NCBI RefSeq assembly: GCF_000485595.1
Contig: NW_014577152.1
Coordinates: 269,594-308,537 of the forward strand
Direction of reading: 5' to 3'
Source: Priapulus caudatus
Lineage: Eukaryota > Priapulida > Priapulimorpha > Priapulimorphida > Priapulidae
DNA: 38,944 bases
Shown here: piece by piece, positions 20,702 to 32,672 of the stretch
How positions within the stretch are numbered: the first letter of the stretch is position 1
How the letters are laid out: each line of letters opens with the position of its first letter
The notes under the pieces: generated by a model
What the model was told of the DNA's origin: nothing
Database searches by the model: none
Seen by the model: only the letters and a program-made list of their open reading frames with translations
Translations under genes and position numbers: made by a program

Positions 20702-23700
20702 CCACACATACTAACGCCCACACATACTGACACCCACACATACTAACGCCCACACATCCACACATACTTACACCCCCACATACTAACACCCACACACCCA
20801 CACATACTAACGCTCACACATCCCCACATACTTACACCTCCACATACCGACACCCACACATCCACACATGCTTACACCCCCGCATACTGACACCCACACA
20901 TCCACACATACTTGCACCCACACATCCACACATCCACACATACCTACACCCCCCCATACAAACGTCCACACATCCACACATACTTACACCCCCACATACA
21001 AACGTCCACACATCCACACATACTTACACCCCCACATACTAACGTCCACACATCCACACATACTTACACCCACACACCCACACATACTTACACCACCACA
21101 TACTGACATCCACACATCCACACATACTTACACCCAACATACTGACACCCACACATCCACACATACTTACACCCACACACCCACACATACTTACACCCCC
21201 ACATACTAACGTCCACACATCCACACATACTTACACCCACACACCCACACATACTTACACCCACACACCCACACACCCACACATACTTACACGGTTACAC
21301 CCCAACATACTGACACCCACACATCCACACATACTTACACCCAACATACTGACACCCCACACATCCACACATACTTACACAGCAACACACCCACACATAC
21401 TTACACCCACTAACCCACACGATACTTACACGTTACACCCACATACTGACACCCACACATCCCAGCACCATACTTACACCCAAATACTGACACCCACACA
21501 TCCAATCACATACTTACACCCACACCCACAAGTTACACCCCACATACGTAACGTCCACACATCCACAACATACTACACCCACACACCCACACATACTTAC
21601 ACACACATACTGACATCACACATCCACAACTACTACCACCCAAACATACTGACACCCACCATCCACATCATACTTAGCACCCAACATACTGACACCCACA
21701 CGATCCACACATACTCTACAGCCCAACATTACTGACAACCCACACAGTCCACACACTACTTATACCCACAATCACACACCCACACATACTTTACACGGTT
21801 ACCCCCAACATCTGACACCCCACACATCCACCACATACTACACCCAACATACTGAACACCCACACTCCACACATACTTACACCCACACACCCACAATCAC
21901 TTACAGCCCAACATACTACATTCACACATTACTTACAACCCCCCAACGAACGCGCCACACATCCGCACATAGCTTACACCCACACATTCCACACATACGT
22001 GACACCCACACCTCCACACATCTACACCCTCACATACTGACAACCCACACATCCACAATACTTACACTCCACATACGAACACCACACATCCACACATACT
22101 TTACACCACACATCAACACATACCTTACACCCTCCATACAACGACTACACATCCACACATACTTACATCCACACACATGACTGACGCCCACACATCCACA
22201 CATACTTACAACCACACATACTAACGCCCACACATCCCTGCATACTACACCCACGCATACGGACACTTACAGCATCCCTACATACTTACACCCACAACCC
22301 ACACATGACTAACGCCACACATCCTCACATACTTAACCCCACATTAGCTGACACCCCACACATTCCACACATGAGCTTAACCCCACATACTAACGCCCAC
22401 ACATCCACACATACTTACACCCCAACATATGACACCCACACATGCCACACATACTAGACCCCTCCACAATATTGACACCCCACAATCCAACATACTTCAA
22501 CCTCCACTATTGACACCCCACACCATCCACAATACTTACACGCCAACATACTTAACGCCCCACACATCCACACATACTTACATCCCCCCCCCCCCATATT
22601 GACACCCACACATCCACACAGTTACTACCACCCCGACATATTGACACCCACACATCCACACATCTTTACACCCCGCCACATACTAACCGCCTCACACACC
22701 CACATCATACGGGCACCCACACGTCCAAAGACTAACGCCCACCACTACTAACGCCCCACACATCCACAACATACTTAACCACCCACATACCCTAACGCCT
22801 CAAACATCACACATACTTTACAGCCCAACATATTGACACCCCACACATCCACACATTACTTACACCCACATACTAACGCCCACACATCACACATACTCAC
22901 CCACCCCAAAATATGACACACCACACATCCACACACTACTAACGCCCAACAATCACAATACAGCGACACCCACACATCCACACATTAGCGAACACCACAC
23001 ACCACACATGACTTAACGCCCACACATACTAACGCCCACAACCACAACATAACTACACCCCCAATACTGACACCCCACACATCCACCATACTTACACCCC
23101 CCCCATACTGACACACCTCCATCCACACATACCTAACGCCCCACACATCTACACATACTTACACCCCAGCATACTGACACCACAACAGCCCACACATACT
23201 TACCACCCCCCCCATACCTGACACCCTTCCACATCACACACATACTAACGCCCACACCATCACAATACGTTTAACACCCCCCCCCCCATACTGACACCCA
23301 CACCATCCGCCACATACTAACGCCGACACATCTCACACTACTTTACACCCCACATACCGGACACCACACAATCCACAATTACTAACCGGCCGACACATCC
23401 ACACATACTTATCACCCCCCACACATACCGGACACCACCACATCCAACATACCTTACACCCCAACATACTGACACCCACACATCCACACATACTTACACC
23501 CAAACACATCCACACATACTTACACGCCCCACATACGGACACCAACACATCCAAATACTTACCACCCCAACATACTGACACCCACACATCCACACATTAC
23601 TAACCCACACATCCACACATACTATACACCCCAACACTATTGACACCCCACACATTTCCACACATACTTACACCACCACATATACCAACGCCCACTCATT

Positions 23701-24667
23701 TTTTTAAACCACACATACTTACACCCACACAACGGACACCCACAACACGCATACTCAACGCCCAACACACTCCACATTACTTACACCCCACATACTGACA
23801 CCACACATCCACACATACTTACACCGCCACATACTAACGGCCAGCACACATCCAACATACGGACACCCACACATTCCACACATACTTGCACCCACACATA
23901 CTAACGCCCACACACGCCACACCATACTAACGCCACGCAGTCCCAACATACTTCCACCCAACCATACTGACACCCAACATGCCATAACCATACTTAACAC
24001 TCACCCATACTAAACACCCCACAATCCACACATACTAACGCCCACACTCCAGCACATACTCTTACACCCAACCATCCACACATACTTACACCCCGTACTG
24101 ACACCCTCACATCCACACATACTAACGCCCACACATCCACACATACTTACACCCCCCATACGGACACCACACATCCTACACATATAACGCCCACACATCC
24201 AACATACTTACCACCCCCCCATATCGACACCCACACAATCCACACATACTTACACCCGCCACATACTAACCCCCCACACATCCACACATACTTACACCCC
24301 ACATACTGACACCCACACATCCACAACATACTTACACCCACATATAACGCCCACACATCCACACATTACTTACACCCCCCCCCACATACTGACACCCACA
24401 CATCCACACATACTTACACCCCAACATACTGACACCCACACAGCACACATACTTACACCCCCCAATACTTTGACGCCCACACAATCATACATAAATTACA
24501 CCCCCCCCTATACTGACACGACACATTCACACATACCTACACCCCTACGATAAATGACACCCACACATCCACCACATACTTACACCCCCCACATACTGAC
24601 ACCACACACCATCCACACATTCTCACACCCCCACATACGACAACCCAGACACACTAACGTGCACACT
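20702..24667. repeat. Large CA-rich satellite array, copy B
   Basis: Continuation of the 40-bp-type satellite. Clean to about 21400, then indel-rich to the end. Local landmarks align with copy A: the TTACACCCCAACA stretch near 21293 matches the one near 10513, and the poly-C run near 22575 matches 11826. The last units run into the unique block at CACTAACGTGCACAC. Apparent frames are repeat artefacts. Confidence 0.94.
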
Positions 24668-26544
24668 GCCAGAAAACCACTCACTCTACGGCTACGCCGA
24701 AACGTTATTGCTGAAATGGATGTCATGTATGTATATCGAGAAAACTTCCAACATCCCACAGGCTTCACTTTTCAGAAAAAGCGGTGACGTGTAACTGACA
24801 GGAGGAGGCGCCATAAAAAAAAAAACCAGTACATTGCGACCGTAGAGGGTGACAAACAGACATTTCCTAATAAATTACGCCTTCATGCATATACCTTTAC
24901 GTACGAACGTAAATCTCAGTTTCGCCTCTTCGACACACAACCTACACCGGGCGTTCAGAGTATTCATAAAGATAACTTATTCGCCCGCTAACCGGTCCGT
25001 ATTGATAAACGCCGAAACTGTGTGTTTAGCAAAAGCAGTTACGATCTCAATAAACACGGACGCATGAACGCAGCATATTAAACCCGTAGGGCAGAAAGAC
25101 TGCACGATGTATGTAATGAAAGTCTGGCGTCAGATGCGATGTTTAGTGAGCAGCTGGAATGGTTGTAGTTGTTTATCGGTTGAATAATTATCGGTTAGAA
25201 TTGAATAGTTAGCTCCACGTGGCATGACGTAAGAGCTCAAGGCCACTGCATAATTACGATAACAGAATCCATAAAACTGAATGTAGTTTCATAAATCAAA
25301 TAGAGAAACCCAGCATCAAAATGTTGAAAAGATGAGCAAATGGTTTAAGAGAGAAAGAAAATGCATAAAAGCTTTATAGGGAACGCCATCAATAAATCGA
25401 GCGACAATAACAACAGCATGCAGAATGAGTTTTTGCCTTAATCCGACTTGATATCAAACCAACAATCCGAGTGATAAAATATTCATATATCAGAAATGAA
25501 CACGATTGCTAGTAGATTGCGACAGCGTCTTTAAGTTAATCAAAAATTTAATTGTGTATTTGCGCCAAAAATATTCATATAGGGATTTAACTACGCCATG
25601 AGATAATTATGCATCATGAACGAAAGACTTTTAAGAACGCTTGTCGAAATATAAAAACTAGCATTTATACAGAAAATGACAGAACCAACAGTAGAAATGC
25701 GCAAATAACACTAAGAAATCTTACTAACACATTTCGGGTAGTAATTACAGAGCTATAATTTATAACTTAATTAATCTTCGATAAGGCCAAAACGTCAGCA
25801 GATTATGCACATTTGCTAGACTATGACAGAAACATATTCAGACAATCATAACAATTTATCATACACCAGTTGCGCCATATGATGACAGCGGCGCTGATAA
25901 CACATAGACAAAACACCGAACGTGATTTTCAAGAAAGGCTCTGGCGTCTAGTAAGCTTGTTTCACCCTATTAAAAACATTTATTACACAGAACGCTCCTT
26001 AACTTATTCCGATCTCCCGATCTTGATCTTCACTAGCGTGTATAACTACCGAAGAAGAATGGAGCGGCATTAAGGAAACCCACGTACGTCCAAAGCTGCT
26101 CACTGCTCGCCAGGACTAATAACAGCAAGAGCGCTACTAACTCCAGGCGGACATGCGAATCACGGCTAAATAGCTCGCTCTTCGTCAGTGCTACGCGAGT
26201 TTGACGAAGAACGAGCGATAGAAAGGGGGGGCTGCTGCCATAGTCCCGCGGATTAGGAATCCTATACCACTTGCTGCTTACAGGTGTAGCTTACATACTA
26301 TGCGTGTGGGCGTGGGAGGCGCTCACCTGTACGTCCGCCTTCGTGCCAGCGGTCACACGTGCCCGGCTTCCCAAAGAGAATCTGAAACAATCTAGGACAC
26401 AATACATGAGTCACATGAGTGACAACATGAGCAAAGGCGGCCACTAGTAAGCGATCAACACGCCTGACAGCAACGCGGACGAAGCATTAACATCTAACCG
26501 CCCCGCGGTTAACGATCAGAATATTAAGCGTGTGCGCCGTGCTG
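24668..26544. other. Unique block between satellite and minisatellite, copy B
   Basis: Aligns along its length with 13943-15784, with frequent single-base insertions and deletions (on the order of one per ten bases near its left end). No frame is shared intact with copy A. No gene or RNA recognised. Confidence 0.6.
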
Positions 26545-27934
26545 TGGAGGACGGCAGAGGGCTGGCAGCGGTTGTGCAAGAGCGGCCTGGCAGCGCGTTG
26601 TGGAGAGCGGCCTAGCAGCGGTATGCTGGGAGCAGGGCCTGGCAGCGGTTGTGGGATGAAAGGGCCTGGCAGCGGTTGTGGAGAGGCGCCCTGGCAAGCG
26701 GTCAGTGTGGAGAGGCGACTCGCAGCGGTTGTCGGCGAGAGGCCTGGCACGGTTGTGGGAGAGGGCCTGGCATGCGGTTGTGGGTAGAGGCCTGGCAGCG
26801 GTTGTAGGAGAGGCCTGGCACGCGGTTGGGGAGAGGGCCTGGCAGCGGTTAGTGGGAGAGGGCCTGGCCAGCGGGTTGTGGAGAGGGCTTGGCAGCCGTT
26901 GTGGGAGGGGACCTTAGCAGCGTTGTGGTGAGAGGACCTAGCAGCGCGTTGTGGGCAGAGGGCCTGGACAGCCGTTGTGGGAGGGGCCTGGCAGCGCGTT
27001 GGGGCAGAGCGGGCCTGGCAGCCGGTTGTGGGGAAGAGGGCCTGGCAAGCGTTGTTGGGAAGGGCCTGCCCAGCGGTTGTGGAGAAGGCCCTGGCAGCGG
27101 CTTGTGGGAGAGAGGCGCTTGGCAGCGGTGGGGAAGAGGGCCTGGCAGCGCTGTTGTGGAGAAGGCCTGGCAGCGTTGGGGAGAGGGCCTGGCAGCGTTC
27201 GTGCGGAGAAGGCGCCTGGCAGCGGTTGTGGGAGAGGGCTGGCAGGGTTGTGGGAGAGGGCCTGGCCAGCGGTTGTCGGGCGAAGGCCTGGCAGCCGGTT
27301 GTGGAGAGGGCCTGGCAGCGGTTGTGGGAGAGGCCTGGACCAGCCGGTTGTTGAAGGGCTGGCCAAGCGGCTTTGGGAGAGGGCTGGCAACGGTTGTGGG
27401 ATAGGTCTGCAGCGGTACTTGTGGGAGCAGGCCTGGCAGCGGTTGTTGGCGAGAGGGCCTGCACGGTTGTGGGAGAGGGCTGGCACGCGGTTGTCGGCGG
27501 AGAGGCCTGCAGCGGTTGTGGAAGAGAGGGCCTGGCATGCGGTTGTGGCAGAAGCCTGGCCAGCGGTTGTGCGAGAGGCCTGGCAGCGCGTTGTGGCGAG
27601 AGGGCCCTAGAGCGGTTCTTGTCGGCGACGGAGGCCTAGCAGCGTTGTGGAGAGCGGCCTGGCAGCGGTTGTGGAGAGGGCCTGGCAGCGGTCTGTGGGA
27701 AGAGGGCCTGCAGCGCGTTGTGGCGAGAAGCCTGGCAGCGGTTGTGGGAGAGGGCCTAGCACGCGGTGTGGAGAGGGGCCTAGACACGGTTCGGTGGAAG
27801 AGCGCCTGGCAGCGGCTTGGGAGAGGCCTGGCAAGCGGTTGTGGAGAGGCCTAGCACGCCGTTGTGGAGAGGCTTGTCAGCGGTGTGTGGGACCGAGGGA
27901 CTTGACAGCGGTTGTGGGGGAGGGCCTGGCAGCA
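26545..27934. repeat. GC-rich 24-bp minisatellite, copy B (~55-58 units)
   Basis: Same unit as 15785-16425 but about 1.39 kb long and heavily disturbed by small indels. Overlapping frames of up to 325 codons on the minus strand and 219 on the plus strand arise only from the period-3-compatible repeat. They change frame from unit to unit and are not genes. Confidence 0.94.
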
Positions 27935-28952
27935 GAGCTTCCATACTACCGCGCGCACACGTCCCACGCGGCTAGCGGGCACTCGCCTCCTTCCCAGGAT
28001 CGATAACACCAAATGCTCGCGCGCACACAGATCTCTCGTCCACGTTGTCGCTGAGCGAGCGTGCGGTCCGGCGCGGCGGCGGCTTCATTTACATGCGGAG
28101 GCAAAAATAACGCAGACGAATCGATGAGGATGCTATGAAGTCAGATATAAGCCAGCAAATTTGATTGCGCGCCGCTCGTTTGCTGCGCGAAATGTTCCCG
28201 GGCTGCGGCTTTCGCTGGCGACCGAGGAATGATAACTGTCGTCTGCGCGAGCAATGGACGCCATTGATGCCCGCATAATTGCAGGCCGGCATCGAATTAT
28301 TGTATAATAATGCGTTCCAATTTTTCGTCGACTCGTATCAATAATTAGATCTTGTTCACGGAACGTTCGGTATAATGTTCATTTGAAGTGACGAGTAATA
28401 GTCGGACCGGGGGAAGGAATGCGCAGCGAGGGTTCCGTGATTCTCCGGCCAGAATGACCATAGACTAAGAATTCTTAGTAGTATATGGTATAACCAAGAT
28501 ATAGCACGAGGACTCCAAGTGGCGTGCGACGAGCGAAATAAACGCAAGTTTATGCACGAGTGTGTAATGAGAAAAATCGCTAAAAATAACCGTGATTTTT
28601 GCCGATGTGCTCTCTCCATCTGTACCAATGAAGCGGAATTTGTTTGAATAATTAACGGTATAACAACGTGACTAATAACTTCGCGTGACAGTCTTGTTAA
28701 AATCGTATCAGGAAATACGCTTCCAGGCGTAAAAATTCATTATAGAATCGCATGATGTTGACAAGAATAGAATCGAGAAAATTGCCCCGCGCACGTAATT
28801 CACGTCGACGTAAAACGAATGCATAACGAGATATATCTCATATCCCATCATTTTCCGAGAAAAGCGCCACTTGTGATGCCATACGTAAATACGATATACG
28901 ATGCGTAACATGAAAAAATAGTGTCTCAAGGCTAATATATATATACGTATAT
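27935..28952. other. Unique block right of the minisatellite, copy B
   Basis: Matches 16426-17418 closely. Differences include a replaced stretch near 28470-28495 (16958-16985 in copy A) and about 18 extra bases near 28872-28900. No gene seen. Confidence 0.55.
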
Positions 28953-29011
28953 ATTTTTTGAATTTGTTATATATATATATATATTATTATAAAATAACAA
29001 ATTCAAAAAAT
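28953..29011. repeat. Inverted repeat around an (AT)n core, copy B
   Basis: The same 18-bp arms as at 17419-17493 (28953-28970 and 28994-29011), with a shorter AT loop. This is a microsatellite length difference between the copies. Confidence 0.85.
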
Positions 29012-29163
29012 TTGTAAAGCATGTCAGCTGAAAGCCTAAGGAAGTTATGTACGTCTCGAATGCTCGCTGATTAACATTTAAATACCCTTTACCTATTTTT
29101 TGAATTTGTTTTTTTATCTACATGGGTAACATATATATATATAAGTTCAGTTTTCCAAATTAC

Positions 29164-29267
29164 ACAGAAAACATTGAAATGACAACAACTGGAGACATAA
29201 TTATGCATAATGGTGCATAATGGTCCATAATTATGTCTCCAGTTGTTATCATTTCAATATTTTCTCT
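29164..29267. repeat. Foldback hairpin, copy B
   Basis: Counterpart of 17644-17743. The right arm carries an extra TAT (GTTGTTATCATT) and one substitution in the loop (TGGTCCATAA), so the pairing pattern differs slightly from copy A. Confidence 0.85.
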
Positions 29268-29757
29268 ATTTATATATACACACATCTAATTCACGTAAAC
29301 ATGCCTAAAAACTGTTAGCTAGAACGGATGGCTATAGCACTCCCCACGGAGTCGTCAGAGCGAGGATCAAATTATATAAAGACTATTGTCTTAATCCGCG
29401 ACTACAAATGCTCTAAGCCAATCACGAGCGTGACAATTCGGTTTCAGATAGCAGCGCCACAGGATTCGTGTCCGCTTTCCTTCACGATGTATCGGATAAA
29501 AGCTTGTTCCAACGTCTCACGCCGCAGGCTGAGCATGATTCTGTTACAAAGCTCTCATTTCTCGTATCATGAGATTTTCTGGAGATATCGGGAGGAAAGC
29601 GTCCTTTGTTCTGTTGTTCCCATTGCGCTTAGTGTTCTGAGCATTTCAGTGGGGTTTCGTTATCGCGCAGATAACGGGTAACAGTAACGAGTATTCGAGA
29701 CCGGGTCTACATCGCCTCTGTCCAACGACTTATATTATTTGCTATGGTCATAGCAAG

Positions 29758-30189
29758 CAGTGGCGTAGTTAGGGGGGCCAAAGGGGGCCATGGCCCCCCT
29801 GTTGATCCGAAAGTAAAAGAAAATAAATTGTTCTACTAAAAAGAGAATTGTCCTTGTCAGAATGAAGGCTATACATATAAGCCTACTCAAAAGTGCCTCA
29901 AATACCATCTCCTGCGATAAACATTTTTTTTAATTCTGGGGGAGGACCCCCATACCCCCGCCCGTTTTCACCCCCTCCTTTTATATATCTTGGTAGCATG
30001 CAGAAAACAACCAACAAAAATGTCGCCTTTATGCATGGCGCCTGAAACAAAGATTGCAAAGCTGAGAGGCGAGGGAACGTATGGTGTGGAGAGAGAGGCG
30101 AAGGAACCATTAAAATATTAAGTCATCCACCATTTTAAGCAGTTCGCTGTTTTTGGCCCCCCTGTTAAAAAATAATGGCTACGCCACTG
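29758..30189. mobile_element. Non-autonomous hAT-type DNA transposon (MITE), copy B, intact ends
   Basis: Perfect inverted ends CAGTGGCGTAG and CTACGCCACTG, and a perfect 8-bp target-site duplication ATAGCAAG at 29750-29757 and 30190-30197. It is 432 bp long, AT-rich inside with G/C-run blocks near each end and no transposase, so it would need a hAT transposase in trans. Presence in both copies at the same site shows that the insertion predates their divergence. Confidence 0.92.
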
Positions 30190-30197
30190 ATAGCAAG

Positions 30198-31012
30198 TGA
30201 ATCCCGGGTCTACGGACCCGTACACAGCACACTATTACAGCACCCGGAGAATACACCGACGCAATACTAAGCAGAGAGATTAACTAGATGTTGCTAAATG
30301 CTGACCGTTGGCAGTAGGCGGTAAGCAGCTTATTCCACGTTCATTGCTTCCAAGTTAAAAGTCAAACCGTCAACGCTACAGCAGACCCACCATTACCAAT
30401 ACTGCACGCGGTTAGGCAGCACAACCCTGGGCCATACTCATTCTGTTAATGGAACGTAAGGCATAATAGTAAACAGTTGGCGGAATATTATCTCTCGCAG
30501 GCATCACTGCGCCTGCGGTGAGACAAGTATGGTAATGCCATTCGCGTAATAACGTGTACGGGGGCGACACGCTAGTGTACCGACTATATAAGTCCGCTAA
30601 AAATCAGCATCGGCATGTTCAAAGCACAGCTGCATCCTAATGGCCATAATAAGGGTAAATGACTTTCACTCACCTTATCTTCCCAACGATGATGAATTTA
30701 AAACGGCTTTTTGGCTTCTTACGGAATTACGAAAATTTGGCGTCGGCGGAAAACCGACACGAATGTTTGCGGATGTGTTTATTTGAAGTTTATATCACTT
30801 AGGCCTACTTGGCAAATACAAGATTCGTTGCGCATTTTCCCCGTACGTATTATTATTTTGTTATTTTTCAATGTTGCTCATACACATGCGTATCGTGAGA
30901 AGTATGGGAAGCAATGGCCTTCACGGGGACTTGATCCCGGGCGAGCCGTATTTAAGTCAGGAGTGATCCCGTGTAGAACTCCTTAGTACAGCTGTAATGT
31001 ATTTTGTGTAAT
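30198..31012. other. Unique DNA between the two transposons, copy B
   Basis: Counterpart of 18661-19465, with a few indels. Contains the TATA-like octamer at 30585-30592. No gene recognised. Confidence 0.5.
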
Positions 31013-31399
31013 TACCTCCGGCAAGGAGGTTATGTTTTCGCCCCTGTTCCTTTGTTTGTTGGTTTGTTTGTCTGTCAACTGAATATCTCAAAAAAAATTA
31101 CGGACGGATTTTGATGAAATTTTCGGGACGGGTTGGTCTTGGGCCAAGAACCAATCGATTAGATTTTGTTGGTGATCCGAATCCAGATCTGGATCCAGGA
31201 TTTGTTTTTAATTTATTTTATTATGTTGTGGGAAAGACTTCGGACGCATTCAAAATTCAAAGTCAATTCAATTCAAAATTCATCAAAAATATCCTGGATC
31301 TATTTTTTTCAAATTTCTGAAAATTTCATCAAACTCTATATTGGGTGTACCAGCAAGATGGGGGGGGGGGCTGTTACGCTGTGGCTATAACCGGAGGTA
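31013..31399. mobile_element. Short TIR element with CCTCCGG ends (MITE-like), copy B
   Basis: TACCTCCGG at 31013-31021 is the exact inverse of CCGGAGGTA at 31391-31399, which defines a 387-bp element. The interior matches copy A, including the GGACGGATTTTGATGAAATT stretch and a poly-G run near 31360. It has no coding frame. The target-site duplication is not obvious, so the superfamily remains open. Confidence 0.75.
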
Positions 31400-32553
31400 T
31401 AGTCGAGATATATAATCGGAGGTTTGCTATCTCCGATTGCTCTTGTGTTGTTGTTGTGTTGGGAGGCACGACAGCAGGGAACGAGACGGCGCACGAACCC
31501 CCAGGTCATCATTCAACCTGAAGTTCATGTTTGAGGTCAAACGTGAAGGTGAAGGTGAAGATTACGCTACCCGTTCTATGTTTCCCCCTTTACGAATCGA
31601 ATTCAGTTAAAGAACCTAACCGACTGACCATGTTAAACTATTTAATAGCAGCGATACACGTTGCTCTTAGACGGTACAAAACACAACAGAACTTTGGAAT
31701 GTAAGCGGATCGCACGTAGTCCAACCATCCGCTTAATTAACTTAGCAGCAATAACGTAGCAGACAATTAAAGCGAGTGGCAACGGTGTATTTGATTGACG
31801 TCAGAATATGTGCTGCTGGTAATAGTAGAATAGCAAAGGCTCATAACGTGGTATAACATTTCTGCGCTACAGGTAACAGTAGAATAACCGTGCACATAAC
31901 GTGGTAACATTGTTGAGATCAGTGTCGCCCCTTACCAACAACGTACGTAATATTAACTTTGTGAAAAAAGCTTATAGCGACGGAACAGCTGTATCGTTTA
32001 GCAACGATATACCTTGCATATGAACGACGTAACCTATAACCGTCACCATCACTTTACTTTCTCAATACCATCAGGGAATTAGTTGCTATAGCGATTAACG
32101 GCAAAGTAAATCGTTACTTGCTGGGAGCGAGCCTGCATCTTCTATCACAGCAATCGTAAGTGCAACTGGCAATGCAGTAGTGCAAATGTAAATGCAATAG
32201 TGCAAATGCAAATCGGAGAGGCAAAGGTAAACGACCAGCGTACATTCGCTCTCAATTCTAGCCGGGAAACATCGTTACATCTACATATAGCGTTAACCGG
32301 TGGAGAGCGTTAGCAACCCGATGCCTGACATTGCCACCGCTTCAAAAATTCATTACAAATCTTGGCGCGTTCTCACGCTGCCGTGGTCGAGAGACAGACT
32401 AAAGATAGGCTGGCTAGAGGGCGTGTGAATCGATGCTGGGATGGCGTCGACTCCACTGAAGCCGTGTGAGCAAACACGGACGTAAATTACATCGATCTCT
32501 ACTCAATAGCTGTACACGGATTTGCGAGCTCAGCGAGAGCCACCATTCACAAC
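31400..32553. other. Single-copy DNA across the right end of copy B
   Basis: Homology to copy A stops at about 31927, after GATCAGTGTCG. Beyond it is new single-copy DNA with a 20-bp tandem pair at 32171-32210 (AATGCARTAGTGCAAATGYA). That pair yields an ATGCAAAT octamer at 32206-32213, which matches the POU/Oct binding motif. No gene recognised. Confidence 0.5.
32171..32213. repeat. 20-bp tandem pair with an octamer motif
   Basis: Two adjacent 20-bp copies, AATGCARTAGTGCAAATGYA at 32171-32190 and 32191-32210, differ at two positions. The junction with the following AAT gives ATGCAAAT, the POU-factor octamer. Regulatory meaning is only a possibility. Confidence 0.7.
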
Positions 32554-32581
32554 TATATATATATATATATATATATACGCA

Positions 32582-32671
<90 letters not shown>
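32554..32671. repeat. Compound microsatellite (TA)n(CGCA)n(CA)n(TA)n
   Basis: A TA run, then CGCA repeats, then a pure AC run of about 40 bases, then another TA run of about 30 bases. The outer TA blocks can pair with each other and the inner alternating tract is Z-DNA-prone. Frames across it are artefacts. Confidence 0.96.

Positions 32672-32672
<1 letters not shown>

Larger units (their letters stand above)
20382..31927. repeat. Copy B of the ~11-kb duplicated segment
   Basis: Same order and orientation as 9710-20371. Copy B begins inside the satellite with no left unique flank and, unlike copy A, continues smoothly into single-copy DNA after 31927. Its satellite, first unique block and minisatellite (about 21400-27930) are full of small indels, while the DNA right of 27940 is clean and close to copy A. 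Confidence 0.93.

Noticed and set aside
26487-27787. Long overlapping frames (up to 325 codons) across the GC-rich minisatellite
   Set aside because: A 24-bp period keeps several frames open on both strands. The peptides are shifted eight-residue repeats and are not shared intact with the other copy.
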